From Allobosea sp. 67-29 (GTDB taxonomy: Bacteria; Pseudomonadota; Alphaproteobacteria; Rhizobiales; Beijerinckiaceae): a stretch of DNA of 50,587 nucleotides. This document shows, piece after piece, positions 32,622 to 39,561 of the stretch (positions are counted from its first letter, which is position 1; each line of letters starts with the position of its first letter). Where the stretch lies: NCBI RefSeq assembly GCF_001898115.1, contig NZ_MKSQ01000020.1, forward strand, positions 1-50,587, given 5' to 3'. A program made the translations under genes and the position numbers. Below the pieces are notes generated by a model. That model saw only the letters and a program-made list of their open reading frames with translations. It ran no database searches and was not told the origin of the DNA.

Positions 32622-33725
32622 ATGTCCGAACGGAGTTTCGAAGAGCGCGCTCGCGTGAGTGCACCCGGTATGCGCACGTTCCTCAACATTGCTCGTCGCT
32701 GGGAACTATCTGAGAGACAGCAGGCGCAGCTTCTGGAGTGCAAATTACCGCAACTCCGCAAATGGGCGAGGATTGCTCGTGAGCATAAGCCGCTCGCGCT
32801 CGATACAGGCACGCTACTAAGGATTTCGGTAGTAATCGGTGTTTTTGCCGACCTGCGCCAATTCTTGTTGCTCGTTTCCGGCGCACGAGAAGAGCGATTG
32901 TGGTTGCTTCGACCCCGACAGCTTCCTCCGTTCAATGGCCTGTGTCCGCTTGAGGTGCTTTGCGGATCATTCGAAGATCAGATGACCGTACGGCGGCATA
33001 TTGCTGCTGTCGTCGAGGGCGCATCGGCTCGCCGTGACATAGATTTGAGCGATCCAGCCAGTACCGCCAACGAGGAGATTTGGACAGGTGCCACGTCGCG
33101 TGAGATTCAGGCAGTTTGCTTTGATGCATTCGGGACCGTTGTAGAAATCGTCGACAAGCGTCGTCCATTCCACGCGCTTCTCCGCGATGAACCGTCGGGC
33201 GCGCTGGCGGTGATGGCAATCACGCGCCCGACCGGCTTGCGACAACTGTCGCGAGAGATGGCCAACCCCGTAACTGAAGACGAGCTGGCACGGCTAGAAG
33301 CAGACGTTGAAGCGGAGTGTGCATCGACGCGGTTGCGACCGGGCGTGAGCGAGATGTGGTCCGCGTTGCGTCGAGCCGGGCTGAAGATCGCGATCTGTTC
33401 GAACCTCGCTTACTCCTACGAGCAGACCTTGATCGATCAGCTTCCCGATTCACCTGACGCGCTCGTGCTGTCGTTTCGTGCGGGCCTGATGAAGCCCCAG
33501 CATGAGATTTACCGGTTGGTATGCAGGGAGCTACGACTGCAGCCCTCTGAAGTCCTGTTCACCGGCGACGATCTGGAGGCAGACGTCTTCGGACCGGGCG
33601 CCATCGATGCGCTGGCCATGCCTATCGAGGAGTTCGAGAGCTCGTACTCGGGGCGCGTATCCTTCTTTGCGCCGAGCGAGGTTGTCGACCTCTTCGCGCG
33701 AATTGCCGCTGCGAAGGCGCGGTAG
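32622..33725 (+). CDS. Xre/MbcA/ParS antitoxin-like domain fused to a HAD-family hydrolase
   Basis: 367 residues from the ATG at 32622 (GAGG 5 nt upstream). Residues about 17-133 follow the Xre/MbcA/ParS antitoxin pattern: GMRTFLNIARRWELSERQQ, a Trp-containing helix (RKWARI), LDTGTLLRISVVIGVFADLR, then WLLRPRQLPPFNGLCPLEVL. Residues about 162-345 are a HAD hydrolase: nucleophile D168 in CFDAFGT, motif II S260 (ICSN), K291 (LMKP) and acidic D316-D317 (TGDDLEAD). The DAFGT form resembles haloacid-dehalogenase-type or phosphatase members. The usual RES toxin partner is absent. The fusion suggests the HAD domain acts on a phosphorylated or modified product under control of the N-terminal part. 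It precedes a metallophosphoesterase by 51 bp. Confidence 0.78.
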   Translation: MSERSFEERARVSAPGMRTFLNIARRWELSERQQAQLLECKLPQLRKWARIAREHKPLALDTGTLLRISVVIGVFADLRQFLLLVSGAREERLWLLRPRQLPPFNGLCPLEVLCGSFEDQMTVRRHIAAVVEGASARRDIDLSDPASTANEEIWTGATSREIQAVCFDAFGTVVEIVDKRRPFHALLRDEPSGALAVMAITRPTGLRQLSREMANPVTEDELARLEADVEAECASTRLRPGVSEMWSALRRAGLKIAICSNLAYSYEQTLIDQLPDSPDALVLSFRAGLMKPQHEIYRLVCRELRLQPSEVLFTGDDLEADVFGPGAIDALAMPIEEFESSYSGRVSFFAPSEVVDLFARIAAAKAR

Positions 33726-33776
33726 TTCCGCCCCCAACTTCGACCCTTCCGTCAGTTCAAACGACTTGGAGGCAGA

Positions 33777-34571
33777 ATGCGCTTGCTGGTGATCTCCGAT
33801 CTGCATCTTGAATTTGGCCCCTTCAAGTTTCCTGCGCCTATGCCGGAGTTTGACGTGGCGGTGTTCGCCGGCGACATGGGGCAGCCAATTACGGCGGCTG
33901 TGGCGTGGATGGTGCAGCAAGAGCAGCACCTGGGCCCGCTCTCTGGGCGCCCAGTCGTTTATGTACCTGGGAATCACGAATTCTACGGCAGCGAGATGAA
34001 GTCGAGCCTCGCCGATGGCAGAGAAGCAGCGAGGGCAGCGGGGATCGAGCTGCTCGCCCGTCGCAGCGTCGTCATTGATGGCGTCCGCTTTATCGGCTGC
34101 GTATTATGGACCGATTATCGCCTCCTCGGGACACCTAAGCCGTCGATGGTGTTTGCCGGGCAGGAGCTGAACGATCACAGACTCATTCGCTATCGCGAGG
34201 ACAGCGGTCATTATAGCCGCTTCATGCCCTGGCATGCAGCGGCCGAACACCGGCTCGATCTTGCTTTCATTCGCAGCGAGCTTGCAAAGACGCACGAGGG
34301 GCCAACCGTTGTGGTCACGCACCACGCGCCACACCCGCAATCGGTCCAGCCAAGACACCAGGGCAGCGCGCTGTCCCCGGCTTTCGTCTCGGATCTGAGT
34401 GTCCTAATCGAGGACTACCAGCCAGACCTCTGGATCCATGGCCATGATCACGGATCGCACGACTACAGGGTGGGACGCACGCGCGTTTTGGCCAACCAGG
34501 CTGGTTACCCAAATCTGCACGGCGATCGAGAGAATCGACGGTTCGACCCTCTTTGCGTCGTTGAGGTCTGA
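33777..34571 (+). CDS. Metallophosphoesterase (calcineurin-like)
   Basis: 264 residues with the full calcineurin-like metal set: D8/H10 (SDLHLE), D33 (FAGDMG), N66/H67 (PGNHEFY), a His pair in VVTHHAPH (about 182-189) and WIHGHDHGSHD (about 221-231). These enzymes hydrolyse phosphomono- or diesters using two metals. A GGAGG-type site precedes the ATG. It lies 51 bp downstream of the Xre-HAD gene in the same direction, so the two hydrolases are probably co-transcribed. The substrate is unknown. Related single-domain phosphoesterases are frequent on mobile elements. Confidence 0.88.
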   Translation: MRLLVISDLHLEFGPFKFPAPMPEFDVAVFAGDMGQPITAAVAWMVQQEQHLGPLSGRPVVYVPGNHEFYGSEMKSSLADGREAARAAGIELLARRSVVIDGVRFIGCVLWTDYRLLGTPKPSMVFAGQELNDHRLIRYREDSGHYSRFMPWHAAAEHRLDLAFIRSELAKTHEGPTVVVTHHAPHPQSVQPRHQGSALSPAFVSDLSVLIEDYQPDLWIHGHDHGSHDYRVGRTRVLANQAGYPNLHGDRENRRFDPLCVVEV

Positions 34572-34635
34572 TCAGTCGATCAACGCATGTCACAGGTGAT
34601 CTGTGAAGCGAGATCAGCCTATCCGTCCCAGCCCA

Positions 34636-36006
34636 TCAATTGGCCCTCGAGGGCCAGCGGGTGTGCAGGTCATCGATCACGAAGGCGTGGTCATGACGAT
34701 GGCCATCGGCCTCGACCAAGTGGGGATGATCCGGCGGTAGATCGTCATGGCTGTGAACCTGGGTCTCGGCGTCGGCCGCGGGCCAGACCTGTGCGGCAAC
34801 GACGAGTGCGGCAAAGGTGAGGGCGGAGAAGGCCAAGGCGGTGACGGCGAGCGGAAGCGTAGCACCGAGCCATCCAGCGAGCGGATAGGTCACCAGCCAG
34901 CAGGCATGCGATAGCGCAAATTGCGCGGCAAACACGGCCGGACGGTCGGCTGCCTGGGCGGAACGCCGCAGCAGCCTGCCCGATGGTGTCTGCACGGCTG
35001 AGTAGCCGATGCCGAGCAGCAGCCAGGTCAACAGGAGCAAAGACCAAACCTGGCTTCCCGCCGGCAAGGTCGCGTTCGTGGTGCCGGTCCCGGAAGCGGC
35101 GAACAGCGACGCGCTGAAGAACGTCAGGATGAGGCCGAGCCAGAACGCCGCAGACAGCATCACGCGCCGGTCGGGAAGCTTGTCGAGAATGCGCGGCAGG
35201 ACGAGCGCCGCAAGCATGGAACCGCCCCCAAAGCAGGCCAGCGCCAGGGCAACCTGCCCATCGCCCAATCCGAGCCAACCCTTCACGATGACGACGGTGT
35301 TGACGATGACCAGCGCACCGCCGGCTGCCGCCGCCATGTTCAGAGCCAGTAGACCGCGCAGGCGCGGCGTCGCCAAATAAATGCGCATCCCACGCGTCGT
35401 CTTGTCGTAGATGCCTCCCTGCCGATGGGCGGCGGGCGAAGCGGGTAGAGACACCGACAGCACGAGAGCTGCGGAGCAGAGAAAGCCGACAACGGTGCCT
35501 GAGAATAGCCAGTGAAAGCTAACAAGGCTCAGCAGTAGTGCCGCGAGAGCCGGGCTGACCAGACTCTCGAGATCGTAGGCCAGGCGCGAGAGCGAGAGGG
35601 CCCGCGTATAGTCGGCTTCCTCCGGAAGCACGTCGGGGATCGTCGCCTGGAAGGTTGGTGTGAAGGCAGCCGAGGCCGATTGCAGCAGGTAGATCAGGAC
35701 ATAGATCTGCCAGACCTCGGAAACGAAGGGCAGTAGCAGAGCGATCCCGGCCCGCACGAGATCCATCGCGATCAGGAAGGCGCGTCGCGGCAGCTGTGCG
35801 GCGAAGGCACCGACCACGGGCGCGACGGTTACATAGGCGATCATCTTGACCGCCAGCGCGGTGCCGAGAACCGCGCCCGCCTTTTCACCCGCAAGCGCGA
35901 AAGCGAGTAGTCCCAGCGCGACGGTCAGAAGGCCTGTCCCAAGCAGCGCGATGATCTGGGCGAGGAAGAGGTGCCGATAGGTTCGGTTGGCGAGAACGTC
36001 GAGCAT
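34636..36006 (-). CDS. MFS efflux transporter with His-rich tail (nickel/cobalt type)
   Basis: 456 residues with about twelve hydrophobic helices and MFS signatures (AQLPRRAFLIAMDLVRAG; LPDRRVMLSAAFWLG). The C-terminal tail (about 412-456) is rich in His and Asp (VHSHDDLPPDHPH, DGHRHDHAF), as in NrsD/NreB nickel exporters. It would pump metal out of the cytosol by proton antiport, with the tail buffering metal. It is 65 bp downstream of a CsoR-family repressor in the same direction, a layout equal to InrS-NrsD. The metal (Ni or Co most likely) is inferred. Confidence 0.85.
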   Translation of the reverse strand: MLDVLANRTYRHLFLAQIIALLGTGLLTVALGLLAFALAGEKAGAVLGTALAVKMIAYVTVAPVVGAFAAQLPRRAFLIAMDLVRAGIALLLPFVSEVWQIYVLIYLLQSASAAFTPTFQATIPDVLPEEADYTRALSLSRLAYDLESLVSPALAALLLSLVSFHWLFSGTVVGFLCSAALVLSVSLPASPAAHRQGGIYDKTTRGMRIYLATPRLRGLLALNMAAAAGGALVIVNTVVIVKGWLGLGDGQVALALACFGGGSMLAALVLPRILDKLPDRRVMLSAAFWLGLILTFFSASLFAASGTGTTNATLPAGSQVWSLLLLTWLLLGIGYSAVQTPSGRLLRRSAQAADRPAVFAAQFALSHACWLVTYPLAGWLGATLPLAVTALAFSALTFAALVVAAQVWPAADAETQVHSHDDLPPDHPHLVEADGHRHDHAFVIDDLHTRWPSRAN

Positions 36007-36071
36007 GATCGTCCGATGCAGTTCTAATCAGCCGCGGAGCGGCGAAGTCAGGGCAGCCTGGGATCACGTTC

Positions 36072-36350
36072 TCATAGGTATTTGGCTATCTCCTTGAACT
36101 CGTCGATCGGGCGGCGCTGTTCGCGTGCGAGAGGGCCGATGACGTCTTCAAGGCAGTGATCGAGATGGTCTTGGATGAGGTTCTTCTTGGCCTGCCCGAT
36201 CGCCTTTTCGACCGCCTGGAGTTGCTGGGCGAGCTCCAGGCACGGCCGGCCGGCTTCGATCATTTCGATGACCTTGCGCAGATGGCCCTCCGCCCGCTTC
36301 AGGCGTTTGGCGATCTCGGGATGGCTCTCGTGAAGATGGCTATCGGACAT
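36072..36350 (-). CDS. CsoR/RcnR/InrS-family metal-sensing repressor
   Basis: 92 residues, all-helical DUF156 fold (HPEIAKRLKRAEGHLRKVIEMI). The metal site reads C37-H62-C66 (GRPCLEL, DHLDHC), the Cys-His-Cys set of CsoR and InrS, not the His-rich RcnR set, with additional N-terminal His (H5, H7, H10). Metal binding releases DNA and derepresses export. It precedes the His-tailed MFS gene, and a C-tract element lies directly upstream of its start. The Cys-His-Cys ligands alone would fit Cu(I) or Ni(II); the NrsD-like neighbour favours nickel. Confidence 0.88.
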   Translation of the reverse strand: MSDSHLHESHPEIAKRLKRAEGHLRKVIEMIEAGRPCLELAQQLQAVEKAIGQAKKNLIQDHLDHCLEDVIGPLAREQRRPIDEFKEIAKYL

Positions 36351-36357
36351 AGCTGAT

Positions 36358-36375
36358 GGTATCCCCCTGGATAGG
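36358..36375. promoter_or_regulatory. Candidate operator of the CsoR-type repressor
   Basis: GGTATCCCCCTGGATAGG has a C5 tract flanked by TAT/ATA-type ends, like the G/C-tract sites bound by the CsoR/RcnR/InrS family. It lies 8 bp before the repressor's start codon and 56 bp before the divergent His-rich protein gene, so it could control both sides. Confidence 0.5.
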
Positions 36376-36431
36376 ATGAGTCAAAGCGCGATTCGGCGCC
36401 TCCATGTCATCACGTCAAACTTTCGTTAAGA

Positions 36432-36839
36432 ATGGTGTCCCTAGCTAATCGTATGCCGCGTCGCAGCATCAGAAGCAGATCGAGCCTCGCGGCCGCCTTC
36501 TTGGCGGTGTTCGCGATGTTGCTGTCCGCGGTCCACGTCCAGTCGGGCCACAATGTCTATGCGATGGCTCAGGCCGAAGCCCTGCGCCATGCCGAACTTG
36601 CCGTAGCGATCGCGGAGCACGGGCATTCGCATGACGAGGGCGAGCCGAACGAGCGCGTCCCAGGACATGTCCACGGCCACAGCACCTCCGACCATGTTCA
36701 CGAGACTGCGAACCTGGTCGGTCAGCCCCGGCTCGGAATACCGCGTTTCGTCGGCATCGTGATGCGGCTTGAGCCGCAAGACACCGAACTGAGGCTTCGC
36801 CACGGCCTCGATCGACCTCCGAGATCTGTCGTCGTTTGA
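36432..36839 (+). CDS. His-rich exported protein
   Basis: 135 residues. A basic N-terminus (MPRRSIRSRSS at about 8-18) and a hydrophobic stretch (about 19-34, LAAAFLAVFAMLLSAV) form a signal peptide or anchor. The mature part has a His-rich segment (about 58-90; HGHSHDEGEPNE, VHGHSTSDHVHE) that should bind divalent metals. No named family recognised. It is divergent from the CsoR-type repressor and 51 bp ahead of the HupE-like gene. Likely a periplasmic metal buffer or scavenger for this module. The start could be the Met at 36453 instead. Confidence 0.65.
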   Translation: MVSLANRMPRRSIRSRSSLAAAFLAVFAMLLSAVHVQSGHNVYAMAQAEALRHAELAVAIAEHGHSHDEGEPNERVPGHVHGHSTSDHVHETANLVGQPRLGIPRFVGIVMRLEPQDTELRLRHGLDRPPRSVVV

Positions 36840-36890
36840 AAAGCGCTCCGCCACAGGCGGCGTTCCCTTACGACAAATCTTGGAAATCAA

Positions 36891-37616
36891 ATGAAACAAT
36901 CCTCATTGGCGGGGCGTCGCAAGCTGCGCGCTCTGCTCATAATCCTGCTCGCTGCGATGTTCGGGCTCTTCGGCCTGAACGCTGCGCTCGCCCATGCCGT
37001 CGCCGAAGGCGACAAGGGTTACATCCAGGAGATCACGGGGGTGAACATCGTCCCCTTCGTCTATCTCGGGGCCAAGCACATGGTGACGGGATACGACCAT
37101 ATCCTGTTCCTTTTTGGGGTGATCTTCTTCCTCTACCGGCTGAAGCACATTGCGATCTATGTCAGCCTGTTCGCCATCGGCCATTCGACGACAATGCTGC
37201 TCGGCGTCTATTTCAACGTCGGAATAAACAGCTACATCATCGACGCGATCATTGGCCTCTCGGTCCTTTACAAGGCGCTCGACAACATGGGCGCGTTCCA
37301 GAGATGGCTCGGCTTCCAGCCGAACACCAAGGTCGCGACGCTCATCTTCGGCCTGTTCCATGGCTTTGGCCTGTCGACCAAGATCCTCGAATACAGCATC
37401 TCCCCGGACGGCCTCGTCCCGAACCTCCTCGCGTTCAATGTCGGCGTCGAGATCGGGCAGCTCACCGCCCTGGCTACGATCTTGATCGTGATGGGCTTCT
37501 GGCGTCGCACCAACAGCTTCTGGCGCAATGCCTACGCCGCCAACACCGTCATGCTCACCGCCGGGTTCGTGCTGATCGGTTATCAGCTCACCGGCTACTT
37601 CATCTCGCAGGTTTGA
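36891..37616 (+). CDS. HupE/UreJ-family membrane protein
   Basis: 241 residues with a signal-peptide-like first helix (about 12-34), then five to six helices. HupE/UreJ_2 hallmarks are GYDHILFLFGVIFF (about 65-78), AIGHSTTMLLG (about 102-112) and GLFHGFGLSTKI (about 155-166), with His and Asp in the membrane suited to bind metal. HupE is a nickel permease; related proteins lie in metal-resistance loci. It could import or sense nickel or cobalt in balance with the MFS exporter. It is followed 11 bp later by the anchor protein gene. Confidence 0.85.
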   Translation: MKQSSLAGRRKLRALLIILLAAMFGLFGLNAALAHAVAEGDKGYIQEITGVNIVPFVYLGAKHMVTGYDHILFLFGVIFFLYRLKHIAIYVSLFAIGHSTTMLLGVYFNVGINSYIIDAIIGLSVLYKALDNMGAFQRWLGFQPNTKVATLIFGLFHGFGLSTKILEYSISPDGLVPNLLAFNVGVEIGQLTALATILIVMGFWRRTNSFWRNAYAANTVMLTAGFVLIGYQLTGYFISQV

Positions 37617-37627
37617 GGTTCGAACCC

Positions 37628-38308
37628 ATGTACAACACCGATATTCCGACCCGCGCGGAACTGCCGACCTCGGCGCAGCTCCTGCGTTCCACTGCCATCG
37701 CCTTTGTCGCCGCGGCTGGCATCCTCGTCACCATCGTGCTCCCGGCCGAGTATGCTATCGACCCGACCGGGGTCGGCCGCATGCTCAAGTTGACCGAGAT
37801 GGGCGAGATCAAGGCTCAACTCGCAGAGGAAGCCCAGCGCGATCGCCAGAAGGATTCGACGGGCTCCATCGAGCAATCCAACCGTCCGGCCTCGGATCAG
37901 CGTTCCAGCCTGTTCGGCAGTGCGCTCGCGGCCCTTCTCGTCTCACCCGCCCATGCGAGCGAGCGGCTGGTTGTCGCCCAGGCTGCCGGACGCAAAGAGG
38001 AGACGGTCATCACCCTGAAGCCGAGCGAAGGCGTTGAATACAAGCTGACGATGAAGGCGGGCGCCAAAGTGAACTTTTCTTGGGCCACCGACGGCGGCGT
38101 CGTGAACTACGACATGCACGGCACCCCGGCCGGGGGCGGCAAAGAAAAAAGTTACAAGCAGGGCCGCGGCGCCGCTGGCGACGAAGGCGTTCTGACCGCC
38201 GAAGGCGACGGAGGCCACGGCTGGTTCTGGCGCAATCGTGGCGCTAAGGACGTGACGATCACGCTGAAAACCAACGGCGCTTATGTCGAAATCAAACGAA
38301 TGATCTAA
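37628..38308 (+). CDS. Transmembrane anchor protein with exported C-terminal domain
   Basis: 226 residues. An N-terminal helix (about 18-40; LLRSTAIAFVAAAGILVTIV) anchors it and an acidic linker follows (about 60-85). A second hydrophobic piece near 97-111 (GSALAALLVSPAHA) precedes a beta-rich domain (about 115-226; ITLKPSEGVEYKLTMKAGAKV, VVNYDMHGTP, HGWFWRNRGAKDVTITLKT). It resembles proteins annotated only as transmembrane anchor proteins beside HupE-like genes. Function is unknown; the context suggests the metal module. A strong hairpin directly follows the stop. Confidence 0.7.
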   Translation: MYNTDIPTRAELPTSAQLLRSTAIAFVAAAGILVTIVLPAEYAIDPTGVGRMLKLTEMGEIKAQLAEEAQRDRQKDSTGSIEQSNRPASDQRSSLFGSALAALLVSPAHASERLVVAQAAGRKEETVITLKPSEGVEYKLTMKAGAKVNFSWATDGGVVNYDMHGTPAGGGKEKSYKQGRGAAGDEGVLTAEGDGGHGWFWRNRGAKDVTITLKTNGAYVEIKRMI

Positions 38309-38314
38309 ACGGAT

Positions 38315-38353
38315 GCCTGCCAGCCGGTCGATCGAGCGACCCGGCTGGCAGGC
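38315..38353 (+). terminator. Strong hairpin behind the metal module
   Basis: A perfect 13-bp stem GCCTGCCAGCCGG (38315-38327) with CCGGCTGGCAGGC (38341-38353) and a 13-nt loop begins 7 bp after the stop of the anchor gene. No T-run follows, but the position and stability fit a transcript end or 3' stabiliser. Confidence 0.65.
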
Positions 38354-38664
38354 CTTGTCGGTAGCACTATACGGGTCTGCCCGACGCTGGTGCTCGGAGC
38401 AGGGTGCCCGGAAGCAAAAGGGTTTTTCGACCTCGAGGAACTCGCGTCGCAGGACGGCGCAACCGGGGCGATCTGGCAACGCGCGACGGGAGTAGTGCGG
38501 GGTCTACGATAGTGGCGCGAACGCCTAGCTCGCAGCGCGAGGCTATCAACAGAGAGAATCTTGAAGGCGACAATTCGACGATCATCGAGATGCCGAAGCT
38601 ATTTGACTGGGGTCCAGCGAGGGACCAGATTGAAATAAAATAAGCAAAATCTGGGAGGTTTGCC
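38354..38664. other. Spacer in front of aioX, no gene seen
   Basis: About 310 bp between the metal module and the arsenite-sensing genes. It must hold the aioXSR promoter. A TTGACT at 38603-38608 could be a -35, but no convincing -10 is at the right distance. A GGGAGG ribosome site lies at 38652-38657 just before the GTG of aioX. No copy of the palindrome found in front of aioB was seen here. Confidence 0.4.
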
Positions 38665-39561
38665 GTGACATCGAGGGTCGGCCGGCTCTCAGGTCCAGCC
38701 GTCAAACGCCGCGCTCTCACGCGTCGAGCCGTCTTGATTGGTGTAAGCTCAACTCTCGCCGCGCCTTCTGTGCTCCGAGCTCAACAACCATTCCGCTTCG
38801 GCCTGACACCGGTGTTTCTGACCTCCGATCTCGAACTGCTCGAAGCGCTGCAGCGGTATCTCTCGACCGCCATGAACATGGAGGTCCAGCTTGTTTTGAA
38901 GCGGACCTATCAGGAGATTACGTCGCAGCTGATCTCAGGGCTGCTCGACGCCGCCTGGATCTGCGGGTTTCCCTTCGTGGCCTATCGTCGTGAGCTCGAA
39001 CTGGTGGCTGTCCCCGTCTGGCGCGGCAAACCGACCTATCAGTCCTATCTTCTTGTTGGTGCTGATCGCGATGCGAGCTCGATCGCCGATCTACGCGGAG
39101 ACATTCACGCGTTCTCTGACCCAGACTCCAACTCGGGATATCTCGTGACACGGGCATTGTTGGCGGAGCGTAGAGCCAAGCCCCAGGATTTCTTTCGGCG
39201 AACCTTCTTCACGTACGGGCATCGAAACGTTGTTCGCGCGGTAGCCGCGGGCCTGGCTCAATCGGGTAGCGTGGATGGATACGTCTGGGAGGTGATGACG
39301 GAGACCGAGCCGGAGCTGACACGGCAAACTAGGCCTGCCTGGCGCTCTGCCTGGATGGGCTTCCCGCCCATCGCGACGTCCACCCCGAACGTCAGGAGTG
39401 ACGGGATTGCGCGCCTGCGGCGGGCATTGATCGAAATGCCAGCTGATCAGACGGGTCGGGACGTTTTGGCTCTTCTGAGGCTCGATGGTTTCACGCCTGG
39501 GGAGCCTGCGCTTTTCGACAGCATCGCGGCCCGCGTGGATTTGGTGAGGGCACTCGGATGA
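38665..39561 (+). CDS. aioX: AioX, periplasmic arsenite-binding protein (PhnD-like)
   Basis: 298 residues with a GTG start and GGGAGG 7 nt upstream. The signal peptide (about 1-39) contains a twin-Arg stretch (LTRRAVLIG) and ends at VLRAQ. The rest is a PhnD-like periplasmic binding fold (FRFGLTPVFLTSDLELLEAL; SGLLDAAWICGFPF; FSDPDSNSGYLVTRALL). C100 is the only cysteine; the AioX family depends on one conserved Cys for As(III), so it is the candidate ligand. AioX hands the arsenite signal to the AioS kinase, whose gene overlaps its stop (ATGA). Context with aioS, aioR and aioBA makes the name secure. Confidence 0.9.
   Translation: MTSRVGRLSGPAVKRRALTRRAVLIGVSSTLAAPSVLRAQQPFRFGLTPVFLTSDLELLEALQRYLSTAMNMEVQLVLKRTYQEITSQLISGLLDAAWICGFPFVAYRRELELVAVPVWRGKPTYQSYLLVGADRDASSIADLRGDIHAFSDPDSNSGYLVTRALLAERRAKPQDFFRRTFFTYGHRNVVRAVAAGLAQSGSVDGYVWEVMTETEPELTRQTRPAWRSAWMGFPPIATSTPNVRSDGIARLRRALIEMPADQTGRDVLALLRLDGFTPGEPALFDSIAARVDLVRALG

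Noticed and set aside
24031..34571. CRISPR-associated transposon
   Set aside because: No Cas gene, no repeat-spacer array and a long TnsD-like TniQ were seen.
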